From positions 133 through 64,132 of the forward strand of contig NZ_JAOBTH010000021.1 in the NCBI RefSeq assembly GCF_025215075.1: a stretch of 64,000 nt of DNA, written 5' to 3'. Every line of letters starts with the position of its first letter. The stretch's first letter is position 1. The position numbers and the translations under genes are program-made. The notes under the pieces are model-generated. The model had not been told where the DNA came from. It saw only the letters and a program-made list of their open reading frames with translations, and searched no databases. Origin of the DNA: Tenacibaculum haliotis (GTDB lineage: Bacteria; Bacteroidota; Bacteroidia; Flavobacteriales; Flavobacteriaceae). This document shows, piece after piece, positions 59,829-64,000 of this stretch.

Positions 59829-60103
59829 ATAGGAGGTTTTTTTAATGTGTTGGTTAACATAGGTTTATAAAGTTAGTTTAACACAGGTAAAATTAAAATG
59901 GCTATAAAAACTAATCTTATAGTCGTTTTAGTATAAAAATAGCTTCAACTGAACCTATTGTACATTTTAATTAATGTTTATCAATTCGAGTCAAGCACTT
60001 AAAAGATGTTCTTGGTACGATTTTCTTTGATTTCGATTGCGGTCAATCTGATATCTTTAGGAGCATCAAAATAACATAAAAAGAGTTTCATTTTAAACGA
60101 AGT
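59740..60103. other. 364-bp intergenic region
   Basis: No protein gene is seen. The left half carries a candidate minus-strand small RNA (59740-59828). The right half (about 59980-60075) holds degenerate REP-like sequence (AATTCGAGTCAAGC, TTCGATTGCGGTCAATCT). Confidence 0.5.
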
Positions 60104-60514
60104 TTATAAACTTAAGTACATAATATGATTCGGATTTGAGTGTGTTGCTGATATTTTAAAATCACTTTTCCCTACTATTGTAAAGCCTACTTTCTCATAA
60201 AACTGAATCGCTTTTTTGTTTTCTATCCAAACGTTTAACCAAATTCCAACCTGATTATTTTCCTTACATAGAGCTACATTAAAATCGAATAATTTTTTAC
60301 CGAGCCCTAAACCATAAAATTCCTCAAGTAAATACAATCTACTCATATAAGTGATGTTTTTAGCGGTAACATCTTTACAGGTTTTATTGAAAATTATTTT
60401 TGAATACCCGGCAGTTTGATTTTCATATTCCAGTAAATAATATTCATTCTCTACGGTTTCTAATTCTTCTATAAAGTCGCTTTCTTTAAAGTTATTAGTG
60501 ATATAAGCATTCAT
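60104..60514 (-). CDS. GNAT N-acetyltransferase, 5' end possibly damaged
   Basis: The 136-residue frame has the GNAT acetyl-CoA loop EEFYGLGLGKKLFDFNVALC and the C-terminal NKKAIQFYEKVGFTIVG. Coding sequence clearly continues upstream of the first ATG: codons up to 60631 read KANTSQAKLFSKISIASFLP then AHGHSAPPKD, the normal N-terminus of this GNAT type. No ATG, GTG or TTG occurs there before an in-frame stop at 60632-60634. Either a rare start codon (ATC or ATA) is used or the start has been lost. Confidence 0.8.
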   Translation of the reverse strand: MNAYITNNFKESDFIEELETVENEYYLLEYENQTAGYSKIIFNKTCKDVTAKNITYMSRLYLLEEFYGLGLGKKLFDFNVALCKENNQVGIWLNVWIENKKAIQFYEKVGFTIVGKSDFKISATHSNPNHIMYLSL

Positions 60515-60667
60515 ATCTTTAGGCGGAGCAGAATGTCCATGTGCAGGTAAAAAAGAGGCGATACTAATTTTAGAAAAAAGTTTAGCTTGCGAGGTATTTG
60601 CTTTTATTATTTTGATGATTTCTAGGTGTTTTTAAGGTGAGGTAAAATATTCCGATGTTAAATATTA

Positions 60668-61027
60668 TTATTGCTGCTGTTGTTCTTCTAGCATATCTAA
60701 ATAAACATCTTCTACATGTTCACGAGCCCAGCGAGTTTTTCTTAAAAATCCTAAACTCGATTTCATGGTCGGATCGTGTTTAAAACAACGAATGTTTACA
60801 CGTTCTGCTAAATACTCCCAACCATAATAATCAACTAAGCGTTTTAGAAGCTGGGCAAGTTTAACACCATGTAACGGATTGTTAAGTTGCTCTTCTGTTG
60901 CCTGTCTTCTGTTTTGTCTAGAAGGATTTTCTTTATTTAACTGCTCGTTAGTTTTTGGCTTAAAATTGATGTTTGTAAGCTCTTCACGTTGTGTTGGGTT
61001 ATTAATTGGATTATTTTCTGTATCCAT
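60668..61027 (-). CDS. VF530 family (DUF2132) DNA-binding protein
   Basis: The 119-residue protein has a polar low-complexity N-terminus (about 1-48) and the conserved VF530 domain: [40 protein letters not shown] and [13 protein letters not shown]. The fold is a small helical domain noted as double-stranded-DNA-binding. Cellular role unknown. Ends in a glutamine run. Confidence 0.92.
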   Translation of the reverse strand: MDTENNPINNPTQREELTNINFKPKTNEQLNKENPSRQNRRQATEEQLNNPLHGVKLAQLLKRLVDYYGWEYLAERVNIRCFKHDPTMKSSLGFLRKTRWAREHVEDVYLDMLEEQQQQ

Positions 61028-61119
61028 TACTCTATTGTTTTATCTTAACATTGAACTACAAAAATAGAACTTGAAACAGCAATTAACTAGTTTAGTAGGG
61101 TTTTTAAAAATTTCACAAA

Positions 61120-61149
61120 AAAACCTCTTTGAGTAAACAAAGAGGTTTT
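61120..61149. terminator. htpG terminator
   Basis: AAAACCTCTTTG and CAAAGAGGTTTT are perfect 12-bp arms with a 6-nt loop. On the minus strand a T-tract (TTTTTTTGTG) follows, 25 bp past the htpG stop. Confidence 0.9.
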
Positions 61150-61174
61150 GTAATATTTAAAGTAACGGTGTTAC

Positions 61175-63088
61175 TTATTTAATTAATTCGTAAGAACGCT
61201 TAATAAAGTTGGTTAAATCTTCACCATGTAAAAGGTTTTGAGATAACTTGGCTAAATCGAAAGCTTGCGTAATTAATCCTTTTTTCTTGTCTTCATCAGC
61301 GTTTAAGATTTCAGAAACTAATGGGTGATTTGTATTAACAACTAAGTTATACATTTCAGGTAAATTACCCATTCCCATCATTCCGCCTCCACCACCAGAA
61401 GCTTGCATTTCTTTCATACGACGCATAAATTCTGGTACAGTAATTAAGAAAGGAGACGAAGAAGAATCCATTGCTTCTAATTGAACAGTATATGTTTGCG
61501 ATGCAATTACACCTTCAATAACTGGTTTTAACGATTCTTTTTCTTCATCTGTTAATTTAGAAATAACAGCTTCGTCTTTCTTAATTAAATTATCAATAAA
61601 ATCAGAATCAACACGTGTAAACTGAACTTTAGATTCACCTGAAGTTTCTAGTTTTTGCATTAAGTGAGATACAATTGGAGAATCTAATACAACAACCTCA
61701 TATCCTTTAGCAGTAGCATCTTGAATATAACTGTGTTGTGCCTCTTTGTTAGAAGCATATAAAATTACGTGATTTCCATCTTTATCAGTTTGAGCGTCTT
61801 TTGTTTTTTCAATTAACTCATCAAAAGTAAAGTACGTATCTGCAACAGTTGGATATAAAGCGAATTTTTTAGCCTTATCAAAGAATTTATCTTCTGATAA
61901 CATCCCATATTCGATAATTACTTTAATATCATTCCATTTTTGTTCAAAATCAGCACGATCTTTTTTGAATAAAGAACTTAACTTATCTGCTACTTTTTTA
62001 GTAATGTAGCCAGATATTTTCTTTACGGCTCCATCTGCCTGTAAACCAGAACGAGAAACATTTAAAGGAATGTCTGGAGAATCGATAACACCTTTTAACA
62101 TCTGTAAAAAGTCAGGTACAATTCCTTCAACGTTATCAGTTACATACACTTGGTTTTGATACAATTGGATTTTATCCTTTTGCATATCTAAACTCTGCGT
62201 TAACTTAGGGAAAAATAAAATTCCAGTTAAGTTAAACGGATAATCTACATTTAAGTGAATGTGAAATAACGACTCTTCAAACTGCGTTGGATATAGCTCA
62301 CGATAAAAATTAGTGTAATCTTCGTCACTTAAATCAGCAGGCGCTTTTGTCCAAGCAGGGTTTGTATTGTTGATAATATTATCAACTTCAATTTGTTGGT
62401 GAGGCTCAGTAGTTTCTTTACCATCCGCATCAGTTGTAGTTGCAGGTGTAAAATCAGGATCGTTAACCTTGTTCATTCCAAATTTAATTGGCACTTGATT
62501 AAAACGATTGTATTTGTTTAATAAACCTCCAATTTTAGCTTCTTCTAAAAACTCTAAAGAATCTTCAGCAATATGTAAAATAATTTCTGTTCCTCTGTCA
62601 GATTTATCGTGGGCTTCTAAAGTAAATTCAGGAGAACCATCACATGTCCAATGAGCAGCAGGCTCATCTTTAAATGATTTAGTAATCAACTCAACTTTGT
62701 CAGCTACCATAAAAGCAGAGTAAAAACCTAATCCGAAGTGCCCAATAACACCTGTTTCGTTTTTATCGTCTTTGTATTTGTCTAAAAATTCTTCGGCTCC
62801 AGAAAAAGCAATTTGGTTGATATATTTTTCAACTTCATCAGCTGTCATTCCTAAACCTTGGTCTTTAATAGTTATGGTTTTAGCCTCTTTATTAATGCTG
62901 ATTTCAATTTTAGCATCTCCTAATTCGGTCTTAGCTTCACCAATAGCAATTAAGTGTTTTAATTTTGTAGTTGCATCTGTTCCGTTAGAGATTAATTCAC
63001 GTAAAAAGATTTCGTGATCAGAATATAAGAATTTTTTAATCAGTGGAAATATATTTTCTACCGACACATTAATACTTCCTTTGCTCAT
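61175..63088 (-). CDS. htpG: Chaperone HtpG (Hsp90)
   Basis: The 637-residue Hsp90 has the ATP-site blocks LFLRELISNGTDATTKL, IKDQGLGMTADEVEKYI and GVIGHFGLGFYSAFMVADKV, then the middle domain with LNVSRSGLQADG (usually LNVSRE). The Asn in ISNGTDA replaces the usual ISNASDA. An insertion at about 210-235 (TPATTTDADGKETTEPHQ) is a short charged linker. It buffers protein folding with DnaK. A promoter shared in form with dnaK lies upstream. Confidence 0.97.
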   Translation of the reverse strand: MSKGSINVSVENIFPLIKKFLYSDHEIFLRELISNGTDATTKLKHLIAIGEAKTELGDAKIEISINKEAKTITIKDQGLGMTADEVEKYINQIAFSGAEEFLDKYKDDKNETGVIGHFGLGFYSAFMVADKVELITKSFKDEPAAHWTCDGSPEFTLEAHDKSDRGTEIILHIAEDSLEFLEEAKIGGLLNKYNRFNQVPIKFGMNKVNDPDFTPATTTDADGKETTEPHQQIEVDNIINNTNPAWTKAPADLSDEDYTNFYRELYPTQFEESLFHIHLNVDYPFNLTGILFFPKLTQSLDMQKDKIQLYQNQVYVTDNVEGIVPDFLQMLKGVIDSPDIPLNVSRSGLQADGAVKKISGYITKKVADKLSSLFKKDRADFEQKWNDIKVIIEYGMLSEDKFFDKAKKFALYPTVADTYFTFDELIEKTKDAQTDKDGNHVILYASNKEAQHSYIQDATAKGYEVVVLDSPIVSHLMQKLETSGESKVQFTRVDSDFIDNLIKKDEAVISKLTDEEKESLKPVIEGVIASQTYTVQLEAMDSSSSPFLITVPEFMRRMKEMQASGGGGGMMGMGNLPEMYNLVVNTNHPLVSEILNADEDKKKGLITQAFDLAKLSQNLLHGEDLTNFIKRSYELIK

Positions 63089-63129
63089 AATTATATATTT
63101 TGTTTGATATTATTTTCTAGAAAGTTAAA

Positions 63130-63148
63130 TAGTCAAAAAAAATACCAA
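63130..63148 (-). promoter_or_regulatory. Candidate -24/-12-like promoter of htpG
   Basis: On the minus strand TTGGTATTTTTTTTGACTA has the same TTGG and TTTGACTA blocks with the same spacing as the dnaK promoter at 21191. It ends 41 bp before the ATG. A TGTCA-TCT-TGTCA direct pair lies upstream (63160-63172). Confidence 0.5.
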
Positions 63149-63177
63149 AAATAGTTTTGTGACAAGATGACATAAAA

Positions 63178-63202
63178 AACGCCAACAAAAATTGTTAGCG
63201 TT
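63178..63202 (-). terminator. Terminator of the GH109-type gene
   Basis: AACGCCAACAA and TTGTTAGCGTT pair with one G-U type mismatch across 3 nt. On the minus strand a TTTTTTATG tract follows. Confidence 0.8.
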
Positions 63203-63209
63203 AATAAAC

Positions 63210-64000
63210 TTATATGTTTCGTAACATTTCTGTTTTGTTTTTATTTTTCCAGGTTCCGCCTGTAAAATCAGGTACTTTTACTGAACTACTGTTTTGTGCT
63301 ACTGAAAGTTCTGAAAGTGGCGTAATAGCGCTCCACATTACACTATCATATACATTAATATCTAAAGGTAAACCTTGGTTTAGGCATTTAATTAAACGAT
63401 AAATCATTACAAAATCCATTCCTCCATGACCAACAGAATTATCAGAAATCTGCGATTTTAATGTACTCCAAAGCGGATGGTTATACTTTTCTCTGTACTC
63501 ATTATATTTTTCTTTTTCTAACCAATTATGTCCCCACCAAGCTAGTTCATCATCATTAATATATAGTTTTGATGGGTAGCCTTCGTGTACTGCTTTTGTG
63601 CCAACAACGGTGTTTAAACGATTGTAAGGCCTGCCTGTATGTACATCAAACTGCAACATAATTGTTTTACCGAGTTTGGTTTTAATCATGGTGGTATTCA
63701 TGTCGCCACATTTTATGTTCGAAAACTTATCGATTCCACCGCGTTTTGCAGCATCACTTAAACTTTTTTCTCGCGAACTCATAGAAACAAGATGGTCGTA
63801 TGTGTCACCACGACCAATATCCATATATTGACTGATTGGCCCTAAACCATGAGTGGTGTAAAAGTTACCATCTTTATTTAAATGATGTTTAATTCTCCAT
63901 TGATCTTCATAATATTTATCATCTAATAAATGTTTACGTAAATCATGAATATAAGCTCCTTCTGCATGTGTTAAATCACCAAAAACACCTTGATTTACCA
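63210..64000 (-). CDS. Gfo/Idh/MocA-family GH109-type glycosidase, C-terminal part
   Basis: The gene is cut by the window edge; its 5' end lies beyond 64000. About 262 residues are visible. The open frame runs through 63825-64000 without a stop and reads GVFGDLTHAEGAYIHDLR and GNFYTTHGLGPISQYMDIGR, then GDTYDHLVSMSSREKSL. These are the catalytic-domain blocks of GH109 enzymes, NAD-dependent alpha-N-acetylgalactosaminidase-like proteins of Bacteroidota. It therefore does not start at the ATG at 63824. Likely exported, but the signal is outside the window. Confidence 0.88.
   Translation of the reverse strand, partial: VNQGVFGDLTHAEGAYIHDLRKHLLDDKYYEDQWRIKHHLNKDGNFYTTHGLGPISQYMDIGRGDTYDHLVSMSSREKSLSDAAKRGGIDKFSNIKCGDMNTTMIKTKLGKTIMLQFDVHTGRPYNRLNTVVGTKAVHEGYPSKLYINDDELAWWGHNWLEKEKYNEYREKYNHPLWSTLKSQISDNSVGHGGMDFVMIYRLIKCLNQGLPLDINVYDSVMWSAITPLSELSVAQNSSSVKVPDFTGGTWKNKNKTEMLRNI

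Noticed and set aside
63210..63824. GH109-type gene starting at the ATG at 63824
   Set aside because: The frame is open and homologous all the way to the window edge, so this ATG is internal.
1..64000. tRNA, rRNA, or prophage genes
   Set aside because: No cloverleaf-like sequence, rRNA signature, or phage structural or integrase gene was recognised on reading; a tRNAscan run would settle the tRNA question.

Overview
The window is AT-rich, gene-dense chromosomal DNA from a member of the Bacteroidota, almost certainly the family Flavobacteriaceae (a marine genus such as Tenacibaculum or Polaribacter would fit; this is inference). The signs are the -33/-7 promoter style (TTTG / TAnnTTTG), DUF4834 and other flavobacterial families, secreted proteins whose leaders end in ...AQ or ...SQQ, LytS/LytTR and 7TM-AraC regulators, and a GH109 gene. 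No rRNA, tRNA, CRISPR array or complete phage is visible.

Layout. 1-11.4 kb: a tryptophan/kynurenine degradation locus behind a divergent IclR regulator: kynureninase, kynurenine 3-monooxygenase, RidA-type deaminase, aminomuconate-semialdehyde dehydrogenase, an SDR lacking its catalytic Tyr/Lys, 3-hydroxyanthranilate dioxygenase, ACMS decarboxylase and a 7TM protein. Together they would carry kynurenine through 3-hydroxykynurenine, 3-hydroxyanthranilate, ACMS and aminomuconate towards 2-oxo acids. A REP-associated transposase (RAYT), its palindromes and other REP-like elements lie between and inside these genes. 11.5-14 kb: POT peptide transporter and a methyltransferase. 14-18.7 kb: a minus-strand operon rsfS-ftsH-LUD-cdsA-ACBP-yceI. 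18.7-23.2 kb: biotin ligase, pyrE, a Nudix hydrolase and dnaK.

23.2-33.8 kb is the most unusual part. Two LytS-type histidine kinases (the second with a broken ATP-binding N-box) and a LytTR response regulator are followed by five promoters of one architecture: two TTnGGAA half-sites exactly 21 bp apart, with the second exactly 35 bp upstream of a -7 element. These drive a small secreted protein, three tandem copies of a small lipoprotein gene, and a two-gene unit of large secreted proteins, one of them glycine-rich. I read this as an undescribed signalling regulon whose regulator is encoded beside it. The middle lipoprotein copy is split by a 340-bp insert that enters exactly at a GTT, carries one small reverse ORF and an attC-like inverted repeat, and whose precise removal restores the reading frame. 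It looks like a single integron-type cassette at a secondary site.

34-46.4 kb: housekeeping and accessory genes (NDH-2 with small membrane partners, AraC-GyrI regulator, flavodoxin-fold reductase, PPK2, DnaQ-like exonuclease, a NagZ/beta-lactamase fusion, acyltransferase, BASS transporter, DUF4159). 46.4-51.3 kb: a hairpin-rich intergenic region, a 7TM-AraC regulator, rsmE, a GNAT-like protein and an outer-membrane barrel with a long charged tail. 51.4-59.7 kb: a surface-glycan operon (DUF4834, YfhO-like protein, methyltransferase, two glycosyltransferases, wecB, flippase), the last three genes starting with TTG. 59.7-64 kb: a candidate small RNA, a GNAT gene without a normal start, a VF530-family protein, htpG and the 3' part of a GH109-type gene cut by the window edge. 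dnaK and htpG share a -24/-12-like promoter.
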